Assembly: GCF_002104765.1 (NCBI RefSeq)
Contig: NZ_NCXM01000048.1
Span: 1 to 32,887, forward strand
Direction: 5' to 3'
Source of the DNA: Mycolicibacterium vulneris
GTDB taxonomy: Bacteria; Actinomycetota; Actinomycetes; Mycobacteriales; Mycobacteriaceae
Length of the DNA: 32,887 bases
Of this stretch, positions 23,060-31,913 are shown one piece after another (position 1 is the stretch's first letter; each line of letters begins with the position of its first letter). A program made the position numbers and the translations under genes. Under the pieces are notes generated by a model that saw nothing but the letters and a program-made list of their open reading frames with translations, did not search any database and had not been told where the DNA came from.

Positions 23060-24612
23060 GAGTTGCCCGGGAACTTCAGCTTGGACAGATCGAAGTCGGC
23101 CAGACCGGGCGGCAGCTCGTTGAGGCCTTCGGGCATCTGCGACAAGTCCGGGAACCCGGCCGGCATGCCCTGCATCAGCGGATTGCGGGCCTTCGGCGGC
23201 GTCGGGCCGCGTCCGCCCTTCTTGCCCTTCTTGCCCGCCTTGCCCTTCGCCCCCTTTGACTTCCGCGTCGCCGACTTGCGCCCCAGTCCGGGGATGCCCA
23301 TGCCGCCGAGCATCGACGACATCATCTTGCGGGCCTCGAAGAAGCGGTCCACCAGCTGGTTGACCTCCGACACCGTGACGCCCGAGCCGTTGGCGATGCG
23401 CAGCCGCCGCGACGCGTTGATGATCTTCGGGTCGGCGCGCTCGGCGGGGGTCATGCCGCGGATGATGGCCTGCAGGCGGTCGAGCTGGCTGTCGTCGACC
23501 TGGGCCAGCGCGTCCTTCATCTGCCCGGCGCCGGGCAGCATGCCCAGCAGGTTGCCGATCGGGCCCATCTTGCGGATGGCCAGCATCTGTTCCAGGAAGT
23601 CCTCGAGCGTGAGCTCGCCGCTGCCGATCTTGACGGCGGCGGCCTCGGCCTGTTCGGCGTCGAAGACCTGCTCGGCCTGCTCGATCAGGCTGAGCACGTC
23701 GCCCATGCCCAGGATGCGGCTGGACATCCGGTCGGGGTGGAAGACGTCGAAGTCCTCCAGCTTCTCGCCGGTGGAGGCGAAAAGGATTGGGACGCCGGTC
23801 ACCTCGCGGACCGAGAGCGCCGCGCCACCGCGGGCGTCACCGTCCAGCTTGGTCAGCACCACGCCGGTGAAGCCGACGCCCTCGCGGAACGACTCCGCGG
23901 TGGTGACGGCGTCCTGACCGATCATCGCGTCCAGCACGAACAGGACTTCGTCGGGATTAACCGCCTCACGGATCGCCGCGGCCTGCGACATCAGCTCGTC
24001 GTCGATGCCCAGCCGGCCGGCGGTGTCGACGATGACGACGTCGAAGTGCTTGGCCCGGGCCTCGGCGAGGCCGGCCGCCGCGACCGCGACCGGGTCACCG
24101 GGCCCGGATCCGGGCGACTCGCCGGGATGCGGCGCGAACACCGGTACGCCGGCGCGCTCACCGACGACCTGCAGCTGGTTCACCGCGGCCGGGCGCTGCA
24201 GGTCGCACGCCACCAGCAGCGGCGTGTGTCCCTGGCTGCGCAGCCAGGAGGCCAGCTTGCCGGCCAGCGACGTCTTACCGGAACCCTGCAGACCGGCGAG
24301 CATCACCACGGTCGGCGGCGTCTTGGCGAACGCCAGCTGTCGGGTCTCTCCGCCCAGGATGCCGATGAGTTCTTCGTTGACGATCTTGACGACCTGCTGC
24401 GCCGGGTTGAGGGCCCCGGAGACCTCGGCACCCTTGGCGCGGTCCTTGATCCGGGTGACGAAGGCGCGCACCACGGGCAGCGACACGTCGGCTTCCAGCA
24501 GCGCCAGCCGGATCTCGCGGGTGGTGGCCTCGATATCGGCGTCGGTCAATCGACCCTTGCCGCGCAGCCCCGCAAGGGCACCGGTCAAACGGTCGGACAG
24601 CGATTCAAACAC
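23056..24612 (-). CDS. ffh: Signal recognition particle GTPase Ffh
   Basis: This 518-residue protein has a GTG start at 24612. The N domain covers residues 1-95. The G domain has GLQGSGKT (107-114), VIVDTAGRLG and VLTKLDGDARGGAAL. The M domain starts near residue 310 (SRILGMGDVLSLIEQAEQVF) and contains a methionine-rich signal-binding groove with QMLAIRKMGPIGNLLGMLPG. The C-terminal tail is rich in Lys and Gly. With 4.5S RNA it delivers nascent membrane proteins to FtsY, whose gene lies at the right edge of this window. Confidence 0.97.
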   Translation of the reverse strand: MFESLSDRLTGALAGLRGKGRLTDADIEATTREIRLALLEADVSLPVVRAFVTRIKDRAKGAEVSGALNPAQQVVKIVNEELIGILGGETRQLAFAKTPPTVVMLAGLQGSGKTSLAGKLASWLRSQGHTPLLVACDLQRPAAVNQLQVVGERAGVPVFAPHPGESPGSGPGDPVAVAAAGLAEARAKHFDVVIVDTAGRLGIDDELMSQAAAIREAVNPDEVLFVLDAMIGQDAVTTAESFREGVGFTGVVLTKLDGDARGGAALSVREVTGVPILFASTGEKLEDFDVFHPDRMSSRILGMGDVLSLIEQAEQVFDAEQAEAAAVKIGSGELTLEDFLEQMLAIRKMGPIGNLLGMLPGAGQMKDALAQVDDSQLDRLQAIIRGMTPAERADPKIINASRRLRIANGSGVTVSEVNQLVDRFFEARKMMSSMLGGMGIPGLGRKSATRKSKGAKGKAGKKGKKGGRGPTPPKARNPLMQGMPAGFPDLSQMPEGLNELPPGLADFDLSKLKFPGNS

Positions 24613-24709
24613 CCCGCCAGCCTAGTGGGCATCGGTCCCGGACCGGGCGGGGCAGGTTCGGCGGCACCTAAATCACGCAGAAGACCGGCCGACGCGCGCC
24701 GCCGTGGCT

Positions 24710-24715
24710 TATGTT
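24710..24715 (+). promoter_or_regulatory. Weak candidate -10 for the alpha/beta hydrolase
   Basis: TATGTT fits TANNNT 31 bases before the ATG at 24747. No clear -35 is visible. An AAGGGG lies closer to the start and may be the ribosome site. Confidence 0.25.
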
Positions 24716-24746
24716 TCGGCAAGAAGATGACTAAGGGGTCAGGCTC

Positions 24747-25541
24747 ATGCTCGAGGTGATCGACAAGGGGTCCTGTAGCGAAGCGCATCCGGTGCCGCTG
24801 CTGTTCGTGCACGGCGGCTGGCATGGCGCCTGGTGCTGGGAACACTTCCTGGACTTCTTCGCCGACGCCGGCTATCGCGCGGTCGCGATGAGCCTGCGCG
24901 GACACGGCGCCAGCCCCACGGCCAAGCCGCTGCCGAAGGTGTCCATCGCCGACTACATCGACGACGTCCGTTCGGTGGCCGACGACCTGGGCGGCGCGCC
25001 GGTCCTGGTCGGCCATTCCCTGGGCGGCTTCGTGATCCAGCGCTACCTCGAAGATCGCCGCGCACCGGCCGCGGTGCTGGTGGGCTCGGTGCCTCCGCAG
25101 GGCGTGCTCACCCTGGCGTTGCGGGTGTGGCGCCGCCGGCCGTCGATGACGATCGAATCGTGGAGCGATCCCACGCTGCTGAGATTCCTCGCCACCGCGG
25201 CGCTGGCCCGCGAGTACCTGTTCTGCGCCGACACGCCCGAGGCCGTCGTCGAATCCTGCCGGCAACGCGCCGGAGCCGAGAGCGTTCGCGCCGCCATGAC
25301 CGACCCGATCGTCCGCCGCGTCCGGACCAAGCGGGTGACCACGCCGATGCTGGTGCTGGGCGCCGAGTACGACGGCTTCGTCAGCGTTCGCGAGGTGCGC
25401 AACACGGCGCGCGCCTACCGGACCGAACCGGAATTCTTTTCCATGGGTCACAACATGATGCTCGAACCGGGCTGGGCCGATGTTGCCGGACGCATCGATG
25501 AATGGCTGCAGACCCGCGAAACGGTGAGCCCGACGCGATAG
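24747..25541 (+). CDS. Alpha/beta hydrolase
   Basis: The 264-residue protein has an oxyanion-hole region FVHGGWHGAWCWEHF. The nucleophile Ser91 is in GHSLGG, the acid Asp209 in GAEYDGF and the base His235 in MGHNMM, which completes the catalytic triad. The fold and the HGGWHGAWCW phrase place it near the esterase/salicylate-ester-hydrolase branch; the true substrate is unknown. No signal peptide is seen, so it is cytoplasmic. In M. tuberculosis, as I recall, ffh and the helicase gene are adjacent, so this is an insertion. The ATG at 24747 has an upstream AAGGGG. Confidence 0.92.
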   Translation: MLEVIDKGSCSEAHPVPLLFVHGGWHGAWCWEHFLDFFADAGYRAVAMSLRGHGASPTAKPLPKVSIADYIDDVRSVADDLGGAPVLVGHSLGGFVIQRYLEDRRAPAAVLVGSVPPQGVLTLALRVWRRRPSMTIESWSDPTLLRFLATAALAREYLFCADTPEAVVESCRQRAGAESVRAAMTDPIVRRVRTKRVTTPMLVLGAEYDGFVSVREVRNTARAYRTEPEFFSMGHNMMLEPGWADVAGRIDEWLQTRETVSPTR

Positions 25542-25642
25542 CCAGTCGAGTCGTTACTGCGCCGAAAAGCGTTGGCGTGCTAGATTTCACAGCCGCGACT
25601 CAATCGAGTCAGCCGCGTCGACGAGTAACGAACGGGGGGCCT

Positions 25643-27403
25643 GTGTCGGTGCCGCTCAGCAGCATCCAGGCGCAGGCCGACAGCGTTCCCGGCAACACCA
25701 GCGGCACCGGCGTGCTGCGTGGCTGGCAGCGCAGGGCGCTGGTCAAGTACCTCGCCGCCCAGCCGCGCGATTTCCTGGCGGTGGCCACCCCGGGCTCGGG
25801 GAAGACGACCTTCGCCCTGCGGGTCGCGGCCGAACTGCTCGGCCAGCGCGCCGTCGAGCACGTCACCGTCGTGGTGCCCACCGAGCACCTGAAGGTGCAG
25901 TGGGCGCAGGCTGCGCAGCGCTACGGCCTCGCCCTGGACCCGAAGTTCTCCAACAGCAACGCGCGGATCTCCCCGGAGTATCACGGCGTGATGGTCACCT
26001 ACGCCCAGGTCGCCGCGCATCCGACGCTGCACCGGGTGCGCACCGAGCAACGCAAGACGCTGGTCATCTTCGACGAGATCCACCACGGCGGCGACGCCAA
26101 GACGTGGGGCGACGCGATCCGCGAGGCGTTCGGCGACGCCACCCGCCGGCTCGCCCTGACGGGGACGCCCTTTCGCAGCGACGACAGCCCCATCCCGTTC
26201 GTGACGTACGAGGCCGGTCCCGACGGGATCCGGCGTTCGCAGGCCGACCACACCTACGGCTACACCGACGCCCTCGCCGACGGCGTGGTCCGGCCGGTGG
26301 TCTTCCTCGCCTACTCCGGGGAGGCCCGGTGGCGCGACAGCGCCGGCGAGGAGCACGCGGCCCGACTCGGCGAGCCGCTGTCCGCCGAGCAGACCGCGCG
26401 CGCCTGGCGCACGGCGCTCGACCCCGCAGGCGAATGGATGCCCGCGGTGATCACCGCCGCGGATCTGCGGCTGCGCCAGCTGCGCACGCACATACCCGAC
26501 GCGGGCGGCATGATTATCGCCTCGGATCAGACCGCGGCCCGCGCCTACGCCGTCCTGCTGACCAAGCTGACCGGCGAGGCGCCGACGCTGGTGCTCTCCG
26601 ACGACCCCGGATCGTCGGCGCGCATCAGCGACTTCGCCGCGAGCACCAGCCGCTGGCTGGTCGCGGTGCGCATGGTCTCCGAAGGCGTCGACGTGCCGCG
26701 GCTGTCGGTCGGGATCTACGCCACCAGCGCCTCGACACCGCTGTTCTTCGCCCAGGCCATCGGCCGGTTCGTGCGGTCGCGCCGCCCGGGTGAGATCGCC
26801 AGCATCTTCGTACCGTCGGTGCCCAACCTGCTGCAGCTGGCCAGCGAGCTGGAGGCCCAGCGCAACCACGTGCTCGGCGAGCCGCATCGCGTCTCCGAGG
26901 GCGACCCGCTCGAGAACGATCCCGCCACCAAGACGCAGGACGAGAAGACCGACCTCGACAAGGGCTTCACCTCGTTGGGCGCCGACGCGGAACTCGATCA
27001 GCTCATCTTCGACGGATCCTCGTTCGGCACCGCCGCTGCGGCCGGCAGCGACGAGGAGGCCGACTACCTCGGCATCCCGGGGCTGCTCGATGCCGACCAG
27101 ATGCGCGCGCTGCTGCACCAGCGCCAGGACGAACAGCTGAAGAAGCGGGCCCAGCTGCAAAAGGAAGGCGGGCCGCTGTCGCGCGTCGAGACCTCGCCGG
27201 CCACCGTGCACGGCCAGCTTCGGGAGCTGCGCCGCGAGCTGAACACCTTGGTGTCGATCGCCCATCACCGCACCGGCAAGCCGCACGGCTGGATCCACAA
27301 CGAACTGCGGCGCCGCTGCGGTGGCCCCCCGATCGCCGCGGCGAGCCGCGAACAGCTGCGCGCGCGCATCGACGCCGTGCGGCAGCTCAACGCCGAGCAT
27401 TAG
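25643..27403 (+). CDS. DEAD/DEAH-type superfamily 2 helicase (Rv2917-like)
   Basis: The 586-residue protein starts at GTG 25643, preceded by a G-run (GGGGGG). The frame runs upstream over the hydrolase end but without similarity. Motif I is ATPGSGKT (residues 48-55), motif II DEIH (144-147), motif III LTGTPF (172-177), and motif VI FAQAIGRFVRSRRPG. It is an SF2 helicase with a DEIH rather than DEAD box. The last 150 residues are charged and partly coiled (RQDEQLKKRAQLQKEGG). The substrate is unknown. Confidence 0.92.
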   Translation: MSVPLSSIQAQADSVPGNTSGTGVLRGWQRRALVKYLAAQPRDFLAVATPGSGKTTFALRVAAELLGQRAVEHVTVVVPTEHLKVQWAQAAQRYGLALDPKFSNSNARISPEYHGVMVTYAQVAAHPTLHRVRTEQRKTLVIFDEIHHGGDAKTWGDAIREAFGDATRRLALTGTPFRSDDSPIPFVTYEAGPDGIRRSQADHTYGYTDALADGVVRPVVFLAYSGEARWRDSAGEEHAARLGEPLSAEQTARAWRTALDPAGEWMPAVITAADLRLRQLRTHIPDAGGMIIASDQTAARAYAVLLTKLTGEAPTLVLSDDPGSSARISDFAASTSRWLVAVRMVSEGVDVPRLSVGIYATSASTPLFFAQAIGRFVRSRRPGEIASIFVPSVPNLLQLASELEAQRNHVLGEPHRVSEGDPLENDPATKTQDEKTDLDKGFTSLGADAELDQLIFDGSSFGTAAAAGSDEEADYLGIPGLLDADQMRALLHQRQDEQLKKRAQLQKEGGPLSRVETSPATVHGQLRELRRELNTLVSIAHHRTGKPHGWIHNELRRRCGGPPIAAASREQLRARIDAVRQLNAEH

Positions 27404-27418
27404 CAAGCGGGCGGGCCT

Positions 27419-27460
27419 TGGCGATCGGGAGCGCGGCGAGCCGGGCGAAGCGGGTCGCCA
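27419..27460 (+). repeat. Single copy of the dispersed hairpin repeat
   Basis: TGGCGA at 27419-27424 pairs with TCGCCA at 27455-27460 around a core that reads GATCGGGAGCGCGGCGAGCC. It fills the interval between the convergent helicase and glnD genes and may act as a terminator for both. Confidence 0.8.
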
Positions 27461-27469
27461 CCATCGGGC

Positions 27470-29956
27470 CTAATCCCCGACGGGTTCCTCGAGCACCTCG
27501 ACCGCCGGCCCGCCCAACACGGCCAGCAGGCTCTCCTCGACCACGTCCCGCGCGCCGTGCTCGGCGTCGCCGGCCGCGTCGGCCGCTTCGGCCGACACAG
27601 TCACGCAGAACACGTCGGCCGCCGTCGACCCGAAGGTGTTGACCTTGGCCCAGACGATGTCGGTGCCCGCCCGTTCCAGCGCGCGGGTCAGCAGCGCGAG
27701 CAGCCCGAGCCGGTCCATGGCGCGGACCTCGACGATCAACTGGTCGGGCGAGGCCGAGTCGACCCACAGGATGCGGGGCGGCGCGCTCGACCGGGTGACG
27801 GGCACCCCGACCTGGACCTCGCCGGCCCGGCTGGTCGCCGCGCTGACGGCGTCGCTGTCGCGCTTCTCCAGCGTGCCCAGCACGTCGACGTCGCCGGCCA
27901 GCGCGCCGGTGAACTGCTGGCGCAGCAGACCCGCTTCCGGCGGCGAGCCGAACAGCGGCGACACCACGAATTCGACGATCGCCAAGCCGTCGTAGGTGCT
28001 GGCCGAGGCCGAATGGATGCGCAGCGAGTTCAGCGCCAGCACCGCGGCGGCCTTCGATACCAGCCCCCGCTGGTCCGGTGCGGCCATCACCACCTCCAGG
28101 CGCTCACCGCCGCTGGGCTTGATATCCACATGCACACCCCGATCCGCGGCCAGCGAAAGATATTGCGGCGCAGCGGGTTCCACTTTGGGCAGCGACTCCC
28201 CCGCCATCACCAGCCGGCAGCGCCGGACCAGGTCCTCGATCAGCGACGCCTTCCACTCGCTCCACACCCCGGGGCCGGTGGCCTTCGAATCCGCCTCGGT
28301 CAGCGCGTGCAGAACTTCGAGCAGCATCGCGTCTCCGCTCAGCGCTTTCACCACGCGCTCAATGGTTTTGGGGTCATTGAGGTCGCTGCGGGTGGCCACC
28401 ATCGGCAGCAGCAGGTGGTGGCGGACCAGTTGTGCCAGCAGCTCGACCTCGACCGGCGGCATGCCCAGCCTGGGCCCGATCTCCAGCGCCAGGCCCGCGC
28501 CGAACACGCTGTGATCGACGCCGCGACCCTTGCCGATGTCGTGCAGCAGCGCGCCGAGCGCGAGCAGGTCGGGTCGCGCCACCCGGGTGGACAACGGTGC
28601 GGCGTTGACGGCCGTCTCGATGACGTGGCGATCCACCGTCCATTTGTGCGCGACGTCGCGGGGCGGCAGGTCGCGGATGGCGTCCCATTCCGGCAGCAGC
28701 CTGCCCCACAGCCCGGTGCGGTCCAGCGCCTCGATCGTCGCCACCGTGGTCGGCCCGGCGGACAGCACAACCAGCAAGTCGTCCACCGCCTCTCGCGGCC
28801 ACGGCATCGGCATCTCCGGCGCGTTGGCGGCCAGTCGGCTCAGCGTGGCGGCGCCGATCGGCAACCCGGTGTCGGCCGATGCGGCGGCCACCCGCAACAC
28901 CAGACCCACGTCGGTATCGGGGCGTGCGTCGCGGGCAAGCACGATCTCTCCGGCGTATTCGACGACCCCCTCGTCCAGCGGGCGGCGCTTGGGGCGCCGC
29001 ACCAGGGCCGTCACCCCCCGGCGCGGCAGCGCGTTCTCGGCGGTCCGAATGCCCGTCTCGGCGTGGTAGGCGATGGTGCGCCCGGCATCGGATAGCTTGC
29101 GCGCCAAGTCGAATCGGTCCCCGATGTGCAGGGCGGCGCTGATCTCGTCGGCGTATTGGGCCTGCAGCTGATCACGCCCGCGCCCCGACACCCGGTGCAG
29201 CTCGGTGCGCACGTCGAGCAGCGTCAGGTGGGCATCGTCGAGGGACCCCCCGGGCGATTCCGGGCGCGCCATGCCGTGGCGGTCGATCAGCTGGGCGACG
29301 CCCAGCGCGTCGAGCAGTTGGACATCGCGAAGGCCGCCGCAGCCCGACTTCAAGTCCGGCTCGGCGCGCTGCGCGATGCGGCCACACCGGTCCCAGCGGG
29401 CCTGCGTGATTTCGACGAGCTCGTTCATGCGGGAGCGAATTGCGCTGCGCCACTGGCGGCGTGCGCCGGCGATCAACTCGTCGGACAGCCGCGCGTCGCC
29501 GGCGATGTGGCGGGCGTCCAGCATGCCCAGTGCCGCGATCATGTCGGCGTTGGCGACGCCCAGGGCCCCCGAAACGGTCCGGACGCTGTGGTCGAGCCGA
29601 ACGTTGGCGTCCCACAACGGATACCACAACTTGTCGGCGACCTTGCCCAGCAGGTCGTCGGACTTGTTGTCGTGCAACAGCATTAAATCAAGGTCGGAAT
29701 GCGGCAACAGCTCATGGCGACCCAGGCCGCCGATCCCGACGACCGCGAAGCCGCTGTCGTCGGTGATCCCGATCTCGGCGGCCTTGGCCATCAACCATGA
29801 TTCGTGCAGATCCAGCCAGGCGTGCCGCAGTTCGGCGGCGTGCAGCTTGCTGCCCTCAGACAGCAGTTGGCGCCGCGAGGCAGCCAGATCGACTGCCCCG
29901 CAAGCGCTTTCTGTCCAGCCCAGGCGCCCGGACGAGTCGGGGTCGTTCGGGGTCAT
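27470..29956 (-). CDS. glnD: PII-modifying bifunctional nucleotidyltransferase GlnD
   Basis: The 828-residue protein starts at ATG 29956. The nucleotidyltransferase domain carries GIGGLGRHELLPHSDLDLML (active-site D-L-D). The HD phosphohydrolase region has LGALLHDIGKGRGVDHS. Two ACT domains lie at the C-terminus (ADRGVHVDIKPSGGERLEVV and VRAMDRLGLLALLTRALERA). In actinobacteria it adenylylates Tyr51 of PII under nitrogen shortage and reverses this under excess. It is third in the amt-glnB-glnD operon, 45 bases after glnB. Confidence 0.96.
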   Translation of the reverse strand: MTPNDPDSSGRLGWTESACGAVDLAASRRQLLSEGSKLHAAELRHAWLDLHESWLMAKAAEIGITDDSGFAVVGIGGLGRHELLPHSDLDLMLLHDNKSDDLLGKVADKLWYPLWDANVRLDHSVRTVSGALGVANADMIAALGMLDARHIAGDARLSDELIAGARRQWRSAIRSRMNELVEITQARWDRCGRIAQRAEPDLKSGCGGLRDVQLLDALGVAQLIDRHGMARPESPGGSLDDAHLTLLDVRTELHRVSGRGRDQLQAQYADEISAALHIGDRFDLARKLSDAGRTIAYHAETGIRTAENALPRRGVTALVRRPKRRPLDEGVVEYAGEIVLARDARPDTDVGLVLRVAAASADTGLPIGAATLSRLAANAPEMPMPWPREAVDDLLVVLSAGPTTVATIEALDRTGLWGRLLPEWDAIRDLPPRDVAHKWTVDRHVIETAVNAAPLSTRVARPDLLALGALLHDIGKGRGVDHSVFGAGLALEIGPRLGMPPVEVELLAQLVRHHLLLPMVATRSDLNDPKTIERVVKALSGDAMLLEVLHALTEADSKATGPGVWSEWKASLIEDLVRRCRLVMAGESLPKVEPAAPQYLSLAADRGVHVDIKPSGGERLEVVMAAPDQRGLVSKAAAVLALNSLRIHSASASTYDGLAIVEFVVSPLFGSPPEAGLLRQQFTGALAGDVDVLGTLEKRDSDAVSAATSRAGEVQVGVPVTRSSAPPRILWVDSASPDQLIVEVRAMDRLGLLALLTRALERAGTDIVWAKVNTFGSTAADVFCVTVSAEAADAAGDAEHGARDVVEESLLAVLGGPAVEVLEEPVGD

Positions 29957-30001
29957 GCCCTCCCGACCCGCCCGGGTCGAATCAGCAATTGACAGCGGAT
30001 G

Positions 30002-30340
30002 TCATAGCGCATCGGTTCCACGCTCGCCGGTGCGCACCCGCACGATGGTTTCCACGGGGCTCACCCACACTTTGCCGTCACCGATCTTGCCGGTGCGCGC
30101 GGCCCGGACGATGCTGTCCACAACCTTGTCGACGATGGAGTCGTCGACAACGACCTCGATGCGCACCTTGGGCACGAAGTCGACCGAGTATTCGGCGCCC
30201 CGGTAGACCTCGGTGTGGCCCTTCTGCCGTCCGTAGCCCTGGATTTCGCTGACCGTCATCCCCAGGACGCCCGCGTCCTCGAGACTGGTCTTCACGTCAT
30301 CGAGCGTGAACGGCTTTACGATCGCGGTGATCAGCTTCAT
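30002..30340 (-). CDS. glnB: Nitrogen regulatory protein PII
   Basis: The 112-residue protein MKLITAIVKPFTLDDVKTSL has the T-loop QKGHTEVYRGAEYSVDFVPK with Tyr51, the residue modified by GlnD. GDGKVWVSPVETIVRVRTGERGTDAL is the ATP-binding C-terminal region. It controls Amt and nitrogen metabolism by sensing ATP/ADP and 2-oxoglutarate. The start overlaps the amt stop by four bases (ATGA), indicating translational coupling. Because of the amt linkage it is often called glnK in other actinobacteria. Confidence 0.97.
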   Translation of the reverse strand: MKLITAIVKPFTLDDVKTSLEDAGVLGMTVSEIQGYGRQKGHTEVYRGAEYSVDFVPKVRIEVVVDDSIVDKVVDSIVRAARTGKIGDGKVWVSPVETIVRVRTGERGTDAL

Positions 30341-31770
30341 GACTGCTCTGCCTCCACTTTGTCGCCCACTAGCTCCTCCTCCAGGCCGTTGCGGGTATCC
30401 GCCACAGCGACCCGGGGCGGCAGAACCGAACCGGTAACCACGGCGAAATCGTATCCACTCTCGGCATGCTCGGCCTCGTCGATACCCGTGGCTTCCGCCT
30501 CTGGGTTGAGACGAAGCCCGATGGTGTACTTCAAGATCAACGCCAGGATCAGCGTAACCACCCCAGAGTAGATGAGGACACTGAACGCGCCGACTGCCTG
30601 TCGCTCGAGCTGGGCCCAGCCGCCGCCGTAGAACAATCCTTTGGACACCCCGGTGACGCCGTTGATGGCCGGGCTCTCCGGCGCGGCGAGCAGGCCCACC
30701 AGCAGGGTGCCGGCCAGACCGCCGACCAGGTGCACCCCGACCACGTCGAGCGAGTCGTCGAATCCCAGCTTGAACTTCAGGCCGACCGCCAGCGCGCACA
30801 CCACGCCGGCGACCAGGCCCACCACCAGCGCGCCCAGCGCGTTGACCGACGAGCACGACGGCGTGATGGCGACCAGGCCAGCGACGATGCCGGACGCCGC
30901 GCCCAGCGTCGTCGCCTTGCCGTCGCGGATCCGTTCGGTGAGCATCCAGCCCAGCATCGCGGTGGCCGTAGCGATCGTGGTGGTGACGAAGGTCGACCCG
31001 GCGACACCGTTGGCGCTGGTGGCCGATCCGGCGTTGAACCCGTACCAACCGAACCACAGCAACCCGGCACCGAGCATCACGAACGGCAGGTTGTGCGGCC
31101 GGAACAAGGTGGTGGGCCAACCGCGCCGCTTGCCCAGCACGATCGCCAGCATCAGGCCCGCCACACCGGAATTGATGTGGACCGCGGTCCCGCCGGCGAA
31201 GTCGATGGCGTGCAGCTTGTTCGCGATCCAGCCGCCCTTCTCGGAGGCGAAGCCGTCGAACGCGAAAACCCAGTGGGCGACCGGGAAATAGACGAACGTT
31301 GCCCACAGGCCGGCGAACACCAGCCACGCACCGAACTTCAGCCGATCGGACACCGCGCCCGAGATCAGGGCGACGGTGATGATCGCGAACATCAGCTGGA
31401 ACGCCACGAACACGGTGGCGGGTAGGGTGCCCGCCAGCGGAATGTCCGTTGCCGCAACGCCTTTGCTCGGATCGGCGGCCACCGCGTTGACCCCGATGAG
31501 GCCTTTGAGGCCCCAGAAGGAGGTCGGCTTTCCCACGACGCCGCCGGCGTCGTCACCGAAGGCGAGTGAATAGCCGTAGAGCACCCACAGCACGGTGACC
31601 ACGCCCATCGCGCTGATGCTCATCATGAGCATGTTCAGCACGCTTCGGGCGCGCACCATGCCGCCGTAGAAAAACGCCAGACCCGGCGTCATCAACAGCA
31701 CCAGCGCGGAACTGGCCAACATCCAGGCGGTATCGCCGGTATTGGGCTGGCCCAGTATCGGGTATGTCAC
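30337..31770 (-). CDS. amt: Ammonium transporter Amt
   Basis: The 477-residue protein starts at GTG 31770, eight bases after GGAGGAG; this gives the same length as I recall for the M. tuberculosis homologue. It has eleven hydrophobic segments and the Amt landmarks MTPGLAFFYGGMVR, PVAHWVFAFDG (pore histidine), DFAGGTAVHINSG, GWYGFNAGSA, FDDSLDVVGVHLVGG (second pore histidine). It imports ammonium and is blocked by unmodified PII. It is the first gene of the amt-glnB-glnD operon. Confidence 0.97.
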   Translation of the reverse strand: MTYPILGQPNTGDTAWMLASSALVLLMTPGLAFFYGGMVRARSVLNMLMMSISAMGVVTVLWVLYGYSLAFGDDAGGVVGKPTSFWGLKGLIGVNAVAADPSKGVAATDIPLAGTLPATVFVAFQLMFAIITVALISGAVSDRLKFGAWLVFAGLWATFVYFPVAHWVFAFDGFASEKGGWIANKLHAIDFAGGTAVHINSGVAGLMLAIVLGKRRGWPTTLFRPHNLPFVMLGAGLLWFGWYGFNAGSATSANGVAGSTFVTTTIATATAMLGWMLTERIRDGKATTLGAASGIVAGLVAITPSCSSVNALGALVVGLVAGVVCALAVGLKFKLGFDDSLDVVGVHLVGGLAGTLLVGLLAAPESPAINGVTGVSKGLFYGGGWAQLERQAVGAFSVLIYSGVVTLILALILKYTIGLRLNPEAEATGIDEAEHAESGYDFAVVTGSVLPPRVAVADTRNGLEEELVGDKVEAEQS

Positions 31771-31872
31771 TCGCAATCTCCTCCGGTCGGCCCACAAATT
31801 GGCCGCCAGACATGCGTCTGATGACCTGTCCAGAACATTGCGAGATTGTTGTTTCGGCGATGGTGCCGCCGT

Positions 31873-31897
31873 GTTTCAGCGGGATTAACGTCCCGCT
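31873..31897 (-). promoter_or_regulatory. Overlapping hairpin and GlnR-like box between ftsY and amt
   Basis: Two readings share these bases. AGCGGGA (31878-31884) and TCCCGCT (31891-31897) are perfect arms around a 6-base loop, 17 bases after the ftsY stop, a possible terminator without a U-tract. On the minus strand the same DNA holds TTAAT, six bases, then GAAAC, close to the actinobacterial GlnR consensus gTnAC-n6-GaAAC. A second GAAAC lies exactly 22 bp downstream (31851-31855). GlnR control of this operon is established in other mycobacteria; the exact site here is inferred. Confidence 0.4.
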
Positions 31898-31913
31898 CGC
31901 CGTGTTAGGGGTA

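Noticed and set aside
25580..27406. Minus-strand 608-codon open frame opposite the helicase gene
   Set aside because: The helicase motifs lie on the plus strand, and this frame has no recognisable domain and a His/Gly/Arg shadow composition.
27557..29095. Plus-strand 512-codon open frame opposite glnD
   Set aside because: It is antisense to GlnD, whose catalytic motifs are intact. No independent support was seen.
30002..31327. Long minus-strand frame of 441 codons covering glnB and much of amt
   Set aside because: Only its last 112 codons are a protein (PII). The upstream part is an out-of-frame reading of amt, with arginine/glycine-rich shadow composition.
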